Source: Acinetobacter baumannii (lineage in GTDB: Bacteria > Pseudomonadota > Gammaproteobacteria > Pseudomonadales > Moraxellaceae). From it: 38,702 bases of DNA. Location: positions 1-38,702 of the forward strand of contig NZ_JADVOP010000038.1 in assembly GCF_016508585.1 (NCBI RefSeq), written 5' to 3'. Shown here in pieces: positions 19,722 through 28,973 of the stretch. The first letter of the stretch is position 1; each line of letters opens with the position of its first letter. Position numbers and translations under genes: made by a program. The notes beneath the pieces were generated by a model, which saw nothing but the letters and a program-made list of their open reading frames with translations, made no database searches and was not told where the DNA came from.

Positions 19722-21902
19722 ATGAAACGTCGCGATTTTTTAATCAACTCAACAAAAACAATATTTGGTACAGCTGCATTAGCCAGCTTTCCAGCCAGCA
19801 TTCAAAAAGCCTTAGCGATTGATGCCAAAGTTGAAACAGGCACAATTAAAGATGTAAAGCATGTCATTATTTTGACTCAAGAAAACCGTTCATTTGATAA
19901 TTATTTTGGAACCTTCAAAGGTGTTCGAGGCTTTGGCGATCGTTTTACGATTCCACTATCAGACAACCGCAAAGTGTGGGAACAATATGACAAAGATAAA
20001 AATAAAATTTTCCCTTACCATTTAGACAGTACTCGTGGCAATGCGCAACGTGTCAGTGGTACACCCCACTCATGGACCGATGGTCAGTTTGCTTGGAACC
20101 ACGGAAGAATGGGGAACTGGGTACAATATAAACAACCTCAGTCGATGGGATATTACAAACAGAAAGAAGTTGAGTTTCAGTTTGCACTTGCCAATGCCTT
20201 TACCTTATGTGATGCATATCATTGTGCCATGCATACAGGTACGAACTCTAACCGAATGTTCTTGTGGACTGGTTCGAATGGTCCTAAAGCTGCAGGTGTG
20301 GCAAGTGTGGTGAATGATTTGGACAGTATCGGTCCATCAACCACGGGCTATGATTGGACGACATATCCTGAGCGTTTGCAACAAGCAGGTGTAACCTGGA
20401 AAGTTTATCAAAATATGCCTGATAACTTTACCGATAATCCATTGGCAGGATTTAAGCAATATCGTCGTGCCAATGAGTTGTCGGGTAAACCTGTCAATAA
20501 TGATACTGTATGCCCGGCTTACGATCCTGCAGTTGATGCAACACAGCCTTTGTATAAAGGGATTGCCAATACCATGCCTGATGGAGGATTTCTGGGTTCC
20601 TTTAAAGAAGATATTGCCAAAGGTCAATTGCCACAAGTGAGTTGGATGGTCGCTCCTGCAACCTACAGCGAACATCCCGGACCATCAAGTCCTGTCCAAG
20701 GTGCTTGGTATATTCAAGAAGTCCTGAATGCTTTGACAGAAAATCCCGCAATTTGGAGCCAAACCGTTTTATTGGTGAATTTTGATGAAAATGATGGTTT
20801 CTTTGACCATGTGCCTTCACCAAGTGCACCATCTAAAGACAGTTCTGGTCAAATGCAGGGTAAAACCACATTAACCGATGAACAAATTTCTTATGAATAT
20901 GCAACGCATCCTAAAGCCTCTACAGGGCAACCGAACTTTACTGACCCCAAAGTCAGTAATGGTGTGGGAGTATATGGTCCAGGGATTCGCGTGCCGATGT
21001 ATGTGATATCGCCTTGGAGTCGTGGAGGCTGGGTAAATTCACAGGTGTTTGATCATTCTTCAGTGATTCGCTTCTTGGAACAACGTTTTGGAGTGCAGGA
21101 ACCGAATATTAGTCCATATCGACGAGCAGTGTGCGGCGATTTACTGACAGCATTTGACTTTAAAAATCCGAATACACTTGCGATGGAAGAATTGATGGGT
21201 AAGAAAAGCAAAAGTGAGGCGGATGCGATTCGTAATGCACAAGCCTTATTGCCACAGGTTTCCCGTCCTTTGAGTCAGGTTTATCCGATTCAAGAGTTAG
21301 GAACACGTCTCTCACGTGCCTTGCCTTATATTTTACATAGCAGTGCTAAAGTCGATTTGGCTGCAAAAACCGTCAAACTGATGTTCTCCAATACAGGCAC
21401 ACATGCAGCAGTATTCCACGTTTACGACAAGTTGAATCTTGAAGCGATCCCTCGCCGTTATATGGTCGAAGCAGGAAAGCAGTTGGATGACCTGTGGAAC
21501 ACCAGTAATGGAAAATATGATTTATGGGTATTGGGACCCAACGGTTTCCATCGTGGTTTTGCTGGAGATCTGACTAAATCTGTACAGGCAGAGTCGTTGG
21601 CAGAAGTACGGGTGTGTGTTGAAGAGTGTAATCCAAAGATCTATTTAAAAGTTCGTCATGATGCAAGCAAATCTGCAAAACTGATTGTAAAAGCCAATGC
21701 CTATTTGCCAAATAAGACATGGAATATTGAAACAGCATCTACGGAGAAAGAATTGAACTGGAACATGTCTGATTTTGGTGGTTGGTATGATTTTACCGTC
21801 ATGGTCGAAGGCGACAGTTCCTTTAAACGCCGTTTCGCTGGACGTATTGAAACGGGTAAAGACTCGTTCTCTGACCCATATATGGAATTTATTGAGTCTT
21901 AA
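19722..21902 (+). CDS. plc: Phospholipase C, phosphocholine-specific, Tat-exported
   Basis: 726 aa, usual length for the PlcH/PlcN family. The N-terminus MKRRDFLINSTKTIFGTAAL has the twin-arginine motif, so the enzyme is exported folded, with a likely cut after ALA near residue 32. The phosphoesterase domain has VIILTQENRSFDNYFGTF (~48-65), then VNFDENDGFFDHVPSP (Asp/Glu/His metal or catalytic cluster) and HSSVIRFLEQRFG. Two C-terminal repeat domains (DUF756 type) follow, around 520-600 and 620-710. The enzyme splits phosphatidylcholine into diacylglycerol and phosphocholine. In Acinetobacter, phospholipases C are linked to host-cell damage and phosphate supply. A terminator follows at 21,931. 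Confidence 0.95.
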   Translation: MKRRDFLINSTKTIFGTAALASFPASIQKALAIDAKVETGTIKDVKHVIILTQENRSFDNYFGTFKGVRGFGDRFTIPLSDNRKVWEQYDKDKNKIFPYHLDSTRGNAQRVSGTPHSWTDGQFAWNHGRMGNWVQYKQPQSMGYYKQKEVEFQFALANAFTLCDAYHCAMHTGTNSNRMFLWTGSNGPKAAGVASVVNDLDSIGPSTTGYDWTTYPERLQQAGVTWKVYQNMPDNFTDNPLAGFKQYRRANELSGKPVNNDTVCPAYDPAVDATQPLYKGIANTMPDGGFLGSFKEDIAKGQLPQVSWMVAPATYSEHPGPSSPVQGAWYIQEVLNALTENPAIWSQTVLLVNFDENDGFFDHVPSPSAPSKDSSGQMQGKTTLTDEQISYEYATHPKASTGQPNFTDPKVSNGVGVYGPGIRVPMYVISPWSRGGWVNSQVFDHSSVIRFLEQRFGVQEPNISPYRRAVCGDLLTAFDFKNPNTLAMEELMGKKSKSEADAIRNAQALLPQVSRPLSQVYPIQELGTRLSRALPYILHSSAKVDLAAKTVKLMFSNTGTHAAVFHVYDKLNLEAIPRRYMVEAGKQLDDLWNTSNGKYDLWVLGPNGFHRGFAGDLTKSVQAESLAEVRVCVEECNPKIYLKVRHDASKSAKLIVKANAYLPNKTWNIETASTEKELNWNMSDFGGWYDFTVMVEGDSSFKRRFAGRIETGKDSFSDPYMEFIES

Positions 21903-21930
21903 TCTTTTCAGTATTTGACTGTTCAGCTTG

Positions 21931-21963
21931 AAAATAAGGTGCGCTTTGCACCTTATTTTTTGA
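21931..21963 (+). terminator. Strong intrinsic terminator after plc
   Basis: A 12-bp perfect stem AAAATAAGGTGC/GCACCTTATTTT (21931-21942, 21948-21959) with loop GCTTT and T run. Confidence 0.9.
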
Positions 21964-22142
21964 GTTGATCAAAGACCACATCATTTGCGAAAAATTACAT
22001 GTTTAAGCTTCCAATCATCTATTTACGTCAATAGATACATAAATCAGCACAATGTCCTGTGTTTTATCTACAGAGTGTTCAAGGATTTTCAAAGAAGTCT
22101 TTTTAGAATGGTTGAAATTTTATTGAGCTGTCGGGGCATTTT

Positions 22143-22307
22143 ATGAAAATTCTGATTTTTTTATTTGCAGTGATTACATTTATGCTGATGGCTGGAGATC
22201 CTCGCCGTGAGGATTTTGAAAGCAAAGAGTTTGAAGTCAAAAACAATGATCAACAACAGCAGATTGAACAAAAAGTTGATCAGAAAGATTCAGCACAATC
22301 TTCCTGA
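22143..22307 (+). CDS. 54-aa signal-peptide-bearing small protein
   Basis: ATG 22143 with GGGG at 22133-22136; stop TGA 22305-22307. MKILIFLFAVITFMLMAGDP is a hydrophobic leader or membrane anchor, followed by a very polar tail (RREDFESKEFEVKNNDQQQQIEQKVDQKD). The stop lies 8 bases from the convergent stop of the sulfatase gene. No domain is recognised. The ribosome site and the hydrophobic-then-charged pattern support a real gene. Confidence 0.55.
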   Translation: MKILIFLFAVITFMLMAGDPRREDFESKEFEVKNNDQQQQIEQKVDQKDSAQSS

Positions 22308-22315
22308 ACCGACCA

Positions 22316-24190
22316 TCAGCTTTCGGCTTTCGATTTTAAAATCTGGTAAGTAAAGTTCTTGCCATTCAAGACATCCATATTCATGTCTTTATACTGCTGT
22401 AAAATCTCAGCCTGATTGAATTCACAAGATTTTTGTGTCTGTATTCCAGTTTGATGAACAGTGCGATAACAAGAACTGACATTGTTCACAAAGCGATAAT
22501 AGGGTGAAAGAGGAACATGTGCTGCTTCAAGTACTTTAGGTGCAAGGAAGTGTGCAGCAACAAAAGGTCCTTTAAATTGCTTTCGGTCAATTGGAAAGTT
22601 CGCCCATACAGCAAGTGGGGTTTCAAAGAAACGCACATCTTTCTTTTCAGCTTTTTCTTGCTCGGATTTGAAAAAGCCATATTCATCATACACTTTCTGT
22701 AAGTTGGGTAAGTGATCACCAAAGAATACAACAATCGTAGGACGCTCAAGTTGTTTAACATTTTCAATCAGCATTTTCAATTTATCGTCAGCACGCTGCA
22801 TTCCTGTTAAATAGGTATTCAGTGCACGTTTACTGTTATCGCTGATGCCATCTTTGGTGATTTTAAAATGGTCTTTGCCAAAACGATCATCACTATACAT
22901 CGGATGGTTTTCAACACTGATGGCATAGATAAATTGCGGTTTATCGGTATTCTCCAGTTGATTTTCAATACTGCTATAAATCAAATCATCTGTTGCCCAA
23001 CCTGCAGCATTGATATATTTGGCACGGTCAGCCATGTTGATCATATTTTCAATCGAAGTAAAACGGTTGAAACCGAGATTTTGATAAACAGCGCTACGGT
23101 TATAAAAATATTTACCATTGTTATGCATAGCTGTTGTTTCATAACCCAAGCTATTTAAATACATCGGCAACGAGTAGGTCGGTCGTTTGAGTTTCGATAC
23201 ATAAGCCAATTCATTGTGGTTCAAATAGGTATTTAAACTGGTTAAAACCTCAAATTCAACATTGGCAGTCCCGCCCCCAAAGCTAGGGGAAAGTACAGTA
23301 GAGACCTGATTTTTATTGATTGTTGGGGTGATATTGCGAGGAATGCTCTTGTCTAATTTTGTGGCATCCCAATGCGACTCACTCATGACAAAAATAATAT
23401 TGGGCAGTTGTTGCTGAGGCTGTTCCTCGGATTCTAGAGTCGGTACTGCATTTTGATGATCTTTATTCGGCATTGCTGAATAGAGCGCGGCAATCCTTTC
23501 TTCAGGAATCACCTGTGTTTGGAAAATTTTATTGTTTAACCCATCCACACTCTTTGAAAAGAAGAATGTTGGAAAGCCCAAATATCGAATGGTTAAGTGA
23601 TCACCAATCCAATCACCACGTGTGTTGGGTAAGTACTGTGCATACTGACAAATCGATTTTTTTTCAGCATTGGTACAGGATTCACTGAAATTATTTTTAA
23701 AATTCGCAGTGATAAAAAATCCAAGAATCGCAAAGGAGAGAATGCTATTGGTCAAAAGTAAGGGTTTGCTGCCTAACTTCTCTTTGCGATATAAAAAAAC
23801 AAACAATGCAATAAACACCGCAATCGCAGCAAAAACAGCAATTTTTAATAACATCGGTGAGGCAATAAAAGTTTCTTTTACCAATAAAAAATCGCTAGGG
23901 ACTAGGCTGGCTGAAAGATACTGCTCTTTTTTAATATTGATAAAACTGAGTAAAAAAATAATAAACTGGCTCAGTAAAATCGTTGCAAAGGTTTTTCTTA
24001 AAACCAAATAGAATAGACTGATAAAAGCATAATTCAATAGGATAGAAAAAGCATATTTATACAGGCGTGACTTAAGATAGATGTCACCTAATTGAAAGAA
24101 ACGCGTGATATCTTCTTGGTACAAGAAAAAAGCAAATACTGATAAAAAAGCGACAAGCAAAAACAAAACTTGTTGTTTCAACGTCTTCAT
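22316..24190 (-). CDS. LtaS-like membrane sulfatase / phosphoglycerol transferase
   Basis: 624 aa from ATG at 24188-24190; an in-frame TTG 11 codons earlier is less likely. Five N-terminal membrane segments (about residues 5-190) precede a periplasmic alkaline-phosphatase-fold domain: LPNIIFVMSESHWDATKL (metal Glu), SPSFGGGTANVEFEVLTSLN (Thr nucleophile in GGGTANVEFE), AMHNNGKYFYNR and VVFFGDHLPN (Asp/His metal site). This matches the LtaS/OpgB-like sulfatase family, which moves phosphoglycerol from phosphatidylglycerol to a glycan or lipid. The acceptor is unknown here; Gram-negatives lack lipoteichoic acid. The gene stands alone on the minus strand. Confidence 0.85.
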   Translation of the reverse strand: MKTLKQQVLFLLVAFLSVFAFFLYQEDITRFFQLGDIYLKSRLYKYAFSILLNYAFISLFYLVLRKTFATILLSQFIIFLLSFINIKKEQYLSASLVPSDFLLVKETFIASPMLLKIAVFAAIAVFIALFVFLYRKEKLGSKPLLLTNSILSFAILGFFITANFKNNFSESCTNAEKKSICQYAQYLPNTRGDWIGDHLTIRYLGFPTFFFSKSVDGLNNKIFQTQVIPEERIAALYSAMPNKDHQNAVPTLESEEQPQQQLPNIIFVMSESHWDATKLDKSIPRNITPTINKNQVSTVLSPSFGGGTANVEFEVLTSLNTYLNHNELAYVSKLKRPTYSLPMYLNSLGYETTAMHNNGKYFYNRSAVYQNLGFNRFTSIENMINMADRAKYINAAGWATDDLIYSSIENQLENTDKPQFIYAISVENHPMYSDDRFGKDHFKITKDGISDNSKRALNTYLTGMQRADDKLKMLIENVKQLERPTIVVFFGDHLPNLQKVYDEYGFFKSEQEKAEKKDVRFFETPLAVWANFPIDRKQFKGPFVAAHFLAPKVLEAAHVPLSPYYRFVNNVSSCYRTVHQTGIQTQKSCEFNQAEILQQYKDMNMDVLNGKNFTYQILKSKAES

Positions 24191-24321
24191 CGGCCTAATT
24201 TTAGCGAAGTTTTGGAGAGCCAAAAATTATAGGCTGATTCCGCCGATTTTTCTATGCAAACACCGCCTATTTTGTAAGCAAATTAGACCCGATGGATAAA
24301 AATAGAGGCGATAAAATCGAT

Positions 24322-24357
24322 AAAAAAGCCCAAAGAGGTTACTCATTCTTTGGGCTT
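24322..24357 (-). terminator. Intrinsic terminator for the YfaP/TPR gene
   Basis: An 11-bp stem AAGCCCAAAGA (24326-24336) with TCTTTGGGCTT (24347-24357). On the minus strand it runs into a T tract (A at 24322-24327). It lies just after the stop of the minus-strand gene. Confidence 0.85.
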
Positions 24358-24362
24358 AAGCT

Positions 24363-25526
24363 TTAACGACTTACCCGTTGTATTGCCTGATTGTAAGTCT
24401 CACTTGGCTTATATTGATTTGCCAATTGATAATGGTATTTGGCCTGTTCAAAATCTTGATTATTTTCATAGATTTTACCCATATTATAATGTGAATATGC
24501 TTTGGTATTGTCATTGGTTGCCAAAGCAATTGCTTTTTGATTTGCCCATAATGCTTCAGAAGCGCGATTTAACTTTTGATAAGCAACAGCAAGATTACTA
24601 TAGGTTTGTCCGACATTTGGATTATAATCAATCGATTGCTGATAAAGCATGGCTGCTTGTTCAATCTGATTGTTTTTATAGGCTTTATCTGCATTTAAGT
24701 TAAGTGTTTTAGCTCGCTTCTGTGCATCCGCAGAAACAGGTACAATATTGACCTGTGTCGTTTGATTCTGATAATTTGAGACACTTGAACCGACTTGACT
24801 GGCATTTACTGTGGTTCCAGAAATGCGGTTGATATCTTGGATTTCACCTTCTGGACTAATTCGGAATACAGTCCATAGATTGCCTGTTTGACCTGTCGGG
24901 ATATAATAGGAACGAATCAGCGACTCACCAGCATAGACCATAACTTTGGCTTGGCTATTGGATAAATTGTTTGTGCTGGGTCGATCACGATCTGAAAAAT
25001 CATGCACTGAATAAACGTAATATTGACCTTCGAGACGCTGATCAATGGTGACGGTTTCTGGACCATAGGAGTCAGTATCATCGACATCTAGATTTGCTGA
25101 TAAGCCTTGTTTACTGTCCCAGTAAACATGCTGATTTTTATAACTTAAGTGTGAATCAAGATCTAAAGGGTTTTTCCCCCAATTCAATACAATCCGCATA
25201 CTGTTTAAATTTTTAAGCACAGGGCTGAGTGCGTAGGTCATACCATCACATGGGCATTTTGCCACAAGTGTTGAATAACCTGATTTTTTGATAATCAATA
25301 AATTATCAGCACTGTCAGCAGCATTGCTATTGACTGCACTTCGACCATCGGCATTGGTAGAGCTCGAGGCAGAGTGTTCACCATTCTTTTGTAAAATCAC
25401 TTCGGCATTGGCAATATTTTGATCTTTGACGGTTGCACTTAACACATGAACATTGACGGTGTCTGCATGGCTGAAAATCGGAATCGCTAAAGCGAGGAGT
25501 GATGAAGATAGAATATGTTTTTTCAT
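24363..25526 (-). CDS. Periplasmic YfaP (DUF2135)-TPR protein
   Basis: 387 aa. Signal peptide MKKHILSSSLLALAIPIFSHA, cut after SHA. Residues ~23-105 are a carboxypeptidase-regulatory-like beta domain (ATVKDQNIANAEVILQKNGEHS). Residues ~108-230 are a YfaP/DUF2135 domain with NWGKNPLDLDSHLSY and GPETVTIDQ. After a Ser/Gln/Thr linker, residues ~265-385 hold about three TPR repeats (YKNNQIEQAAMLYQQSIDYN; YSNLAVAYQKLNRASEAL; YEQAKYHYQLANQYKP-like). The beta domains suggest binding of a surface component and the TPRs a protein partner. The exact role is unknown. Confidence 0.8.
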   Translation of the reverse strand: MKKHILSSSLLALAIPIFSHADTVNVHVLSATVKDQNIANAEVILQKNGEHSASSSTNADGRSAVNSNAADSADNLLIIKKSGYSTLVAKCPCDGMTYALSPVLKNLNSMRIVLNWGKNPLDLDSHLSYKNQHVYWDSKQGLSANLDVDDTDSYGPETVTIDQRLEGQYYVYSVHDFSDRDRPSTNNLSNSQAKVMVYAGESLIRSYYIPTGQTGNLWTVFRISPEGEIQDINRISGTTVNASQVGSSVSNYQNQTTQVNIVPVSADAQKRAKTLNLNADKAYKNNQIEQAAMLYQQSIDYNPNVGQTYSNLAVAYQKLNRASEALWANQKAIALATNDNTKAYSHYNMGKIYENNQDFEQAKYHYQLANQYKPSETYNQAIQRVSR

Positions 25527-25629
25527 TGTTTATCTCTTATCTTTACAGATGATTAATGATTATTTGAAATATTATGAGAATAAAAGTAGCTGATTATTTA
25601 TTCACTGATCGTTATATTTTGTAATAAAA

Positions 25630-25651
25630 AAGCAGTACCGTGGTACTGCTT
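25630..25651 (-). terminator. Intrinsic terminator after nadC
   Basis: A 9-bp stem AAGCAGTAC/GTACTGCTT (25630-25638, 25643-25651), loop CGTG. On the minus strand the T tract corresponds to A at 25625-25631. It lies just past the nadC stop. Confidence 0.85.
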
Positions 25652-25673
25652 GATCAAGGCATATTCCGAGTGT

Positions 25674-26519
25674 TTAACCATTAAAACGCATTGATAAATC
25701 AATAGCTTTAACATCTTTAGTTAAGACACCCATTGAAATATAGTCCACGCCCGTTTGCGCCACTTCAGTTAAAGTCTCTAAGGTGATATTGCCTGAAGCC
25801 TCTAATTTACAACGTCCTGCAACATGCTTAACTGCATCGATCATTTGCTGTTGGCTAAAGTTATCTAACATCACAATGTCAGCTTTAGCTTCAAGGGCTT
25901 GATTCAGTTCATCCCATGTTTCAACTTCAACTTCAACGGGCTTGTTGGGTGCAATTTGACGTGCTTTTGCGATCGCCTGTGCAATTCCACCTGCTGCCAT
26001 GATGTGGTTTTCTTTAATTAAGAATGCATCGAATAAGCCCAAACGATGATTTTGTCCACCCCCTACACCCACCGCATATTTTTGTGCAATGCGTAAACCG
26101 GGTAGGGTTTTGCGTGTATCCAAAAGTTTGGTTGGCGTACCTTCCAGATATTTTACATATTCTGCAGTTTTGGTTGCGACAGCAGATAGCGTTTGCACAA
26201 AGTTTAATGCTGGACGTTCTACAGTCAGTAAGCTACGTGCAGAACCTGCCAATTGATAGATCGTTTCATTGGCTTTGACGACATCACCATCATTTTTCAA
26301 CCACATAATTTGTACTGTTGGGTCGTATGCCTTAATCAAGGCATTCACCCACGGTTGTCCAGCAAGAACCATGTCTTCACGAGAAATAATGGTAGCAGTT
26401 GCTTGTTCATCTTCTGGCGTGAGGAGGGCGGTGATATCCGCATCGCCAATATCTTCTCGGAGTGCTTGTTGAATATTAATTTGAATCGATTGTTCAAGCA
26501 AAGCTTCAGGTATGCTCAT
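25674..26519 (-). CDS. nadC: Nicotinate-nucleotide pyrophosphorylase (quinolinate phosphoribosyltransferase)
   Basis: 281 aa, standard length. It converts quinolinate and PRPP to nicotinate mononucleotide, CO2 and PPi in de novo NAD synthesis. Motifs in order: REDIGDADITALLTP (N-terminal), RSLLTVERPALNFVQTLSA, KLLDTRKTLPGLR (substrate-binding Arg/Lys), GGGQNHRLGLFDAFLIKENH, VEVEVETWDEL, DIVMLDNFS and KLEASGNITLE. The gene is divergent from ampD with a 153-bp gap that must hold promoters for both. It has its own terminator. Confidence 0.97.
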   Translation of the reverse strand: MSIPEALLEQSIQINIQQALREDIGDADITALLTPEDEQATATIISREDMVLAGQPWVNALIKAYDPTVQIMWLKNDGDVVKANETIYQLAGSARSLLTVERPALNFVQTLSAVATKTAEYVKYLEGTPTKLLDTRKTLPGLRIAQKYAVGVGGGQNHRLGLFDAFLIKENHIMAAGGIAQAIAKARQIAPNKPVEVEVETWDELNQALEAKADIVMLDNFSQQQMIDAVKHVAGRCKLEASGNITLETLTEVAQTGVDYISMGVLTKDVKAIDLSMRFNG

Positions 26520-26672
26520 GGATATCCCTATGGTTGTTGCCCTTAAAAACTGAGCGATATATTAGCATTGTCATTGCAAGTTTGAAGAAGTTTTTATTTT
26601 ATATGGATAAGAGTACACTAAAATATTGAAATTCGCTTTGTTGAAAATAAACAAGCCCGGTAGGAATAAGAT

Positions 26673-27254
26673 ATGCAATCGGCATCAAAGTTTCAGGTTG
26701 TAAATGGTCAATTGACTGGCGCAAGACAGGTCCCATCTCCTAATTATAATCAACGTCCTGAAAATACTGAGATTCAGCTGATTGTTGTTCATAATATCAG
26801 TTTACCCCCCTCACAGTTTGGTGGAGGCTATATTGAACAGTTTTTTCAAAATCAACTCGATTGGTCACTACATCCTTATTTTCAAACCATCCAAGGCATG
26901 CAAGTTTCTGCACATCTATTGATTTTACGAACAGGTGAGATCATCCAGTTTGTTAATTTTAATGACCGTGCTTGGCATGCAGGACGTTCATCATATTTGG
27001 GAAAAGTGGAGTGCAATGATTACTCCATTGGCATTGAATTGGAAGGAAGTGACGATCTCGACTTTGAAGAAGTACAATATCAACAGTTGGTTGATGTGGT
27101 GATGGCTTTGCAACAGGCATATCCGAAAGCTGATCATCATTTAGCTGGGCATTCCGATGTTGCGCCTGGTCGAAAAACTGACCCAGGAGCACATTTTCAA
27201 TGGCAACGCTTTCGGGAAGAATTGACGCAGAAAAAATTGAGTATAAAAAATTGA
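26673..27254 (+). CDS. ampD: 1,6-anhydro-N-acetylmuramyl-L-alanine amidase
   Basis: 193 aa cytoplasmic Zn amidase. It removes the stem peptide from 1,6-anhydroMurNAc-peptides in cell-wall recycling and so lowers the signal for ampC induction in species with AmpR. Zn ligands fit His40 (VVHNIS), His160 (LAGHSDVAPG) and Asp170 (KTDPG), with Glu122 in GIELEG as the usual catalytic position. WHAGRS is also present. A 14-base tandem duplication spans the last codons and the stop. The start ATG 26673 follows a weak GGAATAAG ribosome site. Confidence 0.96.
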   Translation: MQSASKFQVVNGQLTGARQVPSPNYNQRPENTEIQLIVVHNISLPPSQFGGGYIEQFFQNQLDWSLHPYFQTIQGMQVSAHLLILRTGEIIQFVNFNDRAWHAGRSSYLGKVECNDYSIGIELEGSDDLDFEEVQYQQLVDVVMALQQAYPKADHHLAGHSDVAPGRKTDPGAHFQWQRFREELTQKKLSIKN

Positions 27255-27258
27255 GTAT
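27231..27258 (+). repeat. 14-bp perfect tandem duplication at ampD 3' end
   Basis: AAAAAATTGAGTAT occurs twice in a row. Because 14 is not a multiple of three, the second copy is read in another frame and supplies the TGA stop at 27252-27254. Confidence 0.9.
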
Positions 27259-27358
27259 AAAAAAATAAGACTAAAATAGATTTCTGTTTATGATTTAACA
27301 ACGCAATTTTGAGAATATTTAATTACAATAGCGACTTTATTTTAACTAGGTGAATACG

Positions 27359-28900
27359 ATGGCGCTGTGGCGATCCACCTTTATTGTTAGTGCAATGACC
27401 ATGCTGTCAAGAGTCTTGGGTCTGGTACGAGATATGGTACTGCTCAATGTCTTTGGTGCAGGTAAGGATTTTGACACCTTTGTGGTTGCTTTTCGTATTC
27501 CCAATTTTTTCAGGCGGTTGTTTGCTGAAGGGGCATTTTCTCAAGCATTTATTCCCGTTCTCACTGAGTACAAAACTACAAAACTGCATGCTGAAGTGCA
27601 AATTTTGATTAGTCGGGTGTTTGGTTGTTTGTTAATGGTGATGTCATTATTAACGCTGATCAGCATGATTATTGCGCCAGTCATTTTGTATATTTATGCA
27701 CCTGGTTTTCATAGCGATCCCGCCAAATTTGACCTTGCTGTCGATATGTTCCGTTTGACGATTCCATATCTGATGTTTATGTCACTGACCGCGTTTGCCA
27801 GCAGTATTTTAAACAGCTATGGATCATTTGCATCACCTGCATTTTCGCCTGTATTGCTCAATGTTGCAATGATTGCAGGGGCTTGGTGGCTAACGCCTTA
27901 TATGGCACAGCCAATTATGGCGCTGGGTTGGGCTGTGGTTGCTGCAGGGGTTTTACAACTTGCGATACAAATTCCTGAACTCTGGAAGAAAAAATTACTG
28001 ATTCCACCTAAAGTTGATTTTAAACATGAGGGTGTAGATCGAATCTTAAAGCTGATGTTGCCTGCTTTATTTGGGGTATCCGTGACACAGATTAACTTGT
28101 TGTTGAATACAATCTGGGCATCGTTTATGCAAGATGGCTCTGTATCATGGTTATATAGTGCAGAGCGAATGACTGAATTGCCGCTTGGGCTGATCGGAGT
28201 TGCGATTGGTACAGTGATTCTTCCTTCTCTTTCGGTGAGTAAAGCTGAACAAGATCAAGCCAAGTTCCGTAGAATGTTGGATTGGGCGGCACGTGTGATT
28301 GTTTTGGTGGGTGTTCCTGCCAGTATTGCATTATTCATGTTGTCTACCCCCATTATTCAAGCGCTTTTCCAACATGGTGCTTTTGATGCACGTGATACAC
28401 AAATGACTGCATTGGCTCTGCAATGTATGAGTGGTGGTGTACTGGCATTTATGCTGATTAAAGTCTTTGCACCAGGTTTCTACGCCATTCAGGATACCAA
28501 AACACCGGTACGAGTGGGATTAATGGCCGTTGCTGCCAATGCCATCCTAAACGTGATATTTATTGGAATCTTTAAACTGATTGACTGGCAAGCAGAGCAT
28601 ATGGCTCTAGCAATTGCGTCATCAGGTTCTGCTCTGGTAAATGCTGGGATGTTGTATTTTTATTTGCATAAAAAAGACATATTCCGTTTTGGTGCACATT
28701 GGAAAAAACTTTTCATTCAGTTTGCGATTGCCAACATTGCCATGATTGTAGCATTATGGTGTGCTTTGACTTGGTATGATGGTAGCGTTTCTCAATGGAT
28801 TCGGATTCTTGAGGTGGTTGGGCTCTGTCTAGTCGGTGTGATTGCTTATGCTGTTGCTTTACTGGTATCGGGTTTTAGACCAAGACATTTAAAGCATTAA
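27359..28900 (+). CDS. murJ: Lipid II flippase MurJ (MviN)
   Basis: 513 aa from ATG 27359 (CTAGG 8 bases upstream); GTG 27350 adds three residues. A MOP-superfamily membrane protein with about 14 membrane segments. The opening TMLSRVLGLVRDMVLLNVFGAG and DTFVVAFRIPNFFRRLFAEGAFSQAFIPV is diagnostic, with the conserved Arg residues that line the cavity. YSAERMTELPLGLIGVAIGTVILPSLS is the conserved middle. It moves lipid II across the inner membrane for peptidoglycan synthesis. It follows ampD and ends at a bidirectional terminator shared with the convergent fklB. Confidence 0.97.
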   Translation: MALWRSTFIVSAMTMLSRVLGLVRDMVLLNVFGAGKDFDTFVVAFRIPNFFRRLFAEGAFSQAFIPVLTEYKTTKLHAEVQILISRVFGCLLMVMSLLTLISMIIAPVILYIYAPGFHSDPAKFDLAVDMFRLTIPYLMFMSLTAFASSILNSYGSFASPAFSPVLLNVAMIAGAWWLTPYMAQPIMALGWAVVAAGVLQLAIQIPELWKKKLLIPPKVDFKHEGVDRILKLMLPALFGVSVTQINLLLNTIWASFMQDGSVSWLYSAERMTELPLGLIGVAIGTVILPSLSVSKAEQDQAKFRRMLDWAARVIVLVGVPASIALFMLSTPIIQALFQHGAFDARDTQMTALALQCMSGGVLAFMLIKVFAPGFYAIQDTKTPVRVGLMAVAANAILNVIFIGIFKLIDWQAEHMALAIASSGSALVNAGMLYFYLHKKDIFRFGAHWKKLFIQFAIANIAMIVALWCALTWYDGSVSQWIRILEVVGLCLVGVIAYAVALLVSGFRPRHLKH

Positions 28901-28926
28901 CGATAAGATTGATGCTTATTAGAAAT

Positions 28927-28957
28927 AAAAAACATCGCAATTTAAGCGATGTTTTTT
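28927..28957. terminator. Bidirectional intrinsic terminator
   Basis: A 12-bp stem AAAAAACATCGC/GCGATGTTTTTT with loop AATTTAA. Flanking A and T runs serve both murJ (+) and fklB (-). Confidence 0.9.
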
Positions 28958-28973
28958 AATATTTATGCTGAAA

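Noticed and set aside
20337..20675. 112-aa minus-strand ORF inside plc
   Set aside because: Lies wholly within a conserved gene; composition follows the antisense of plc.
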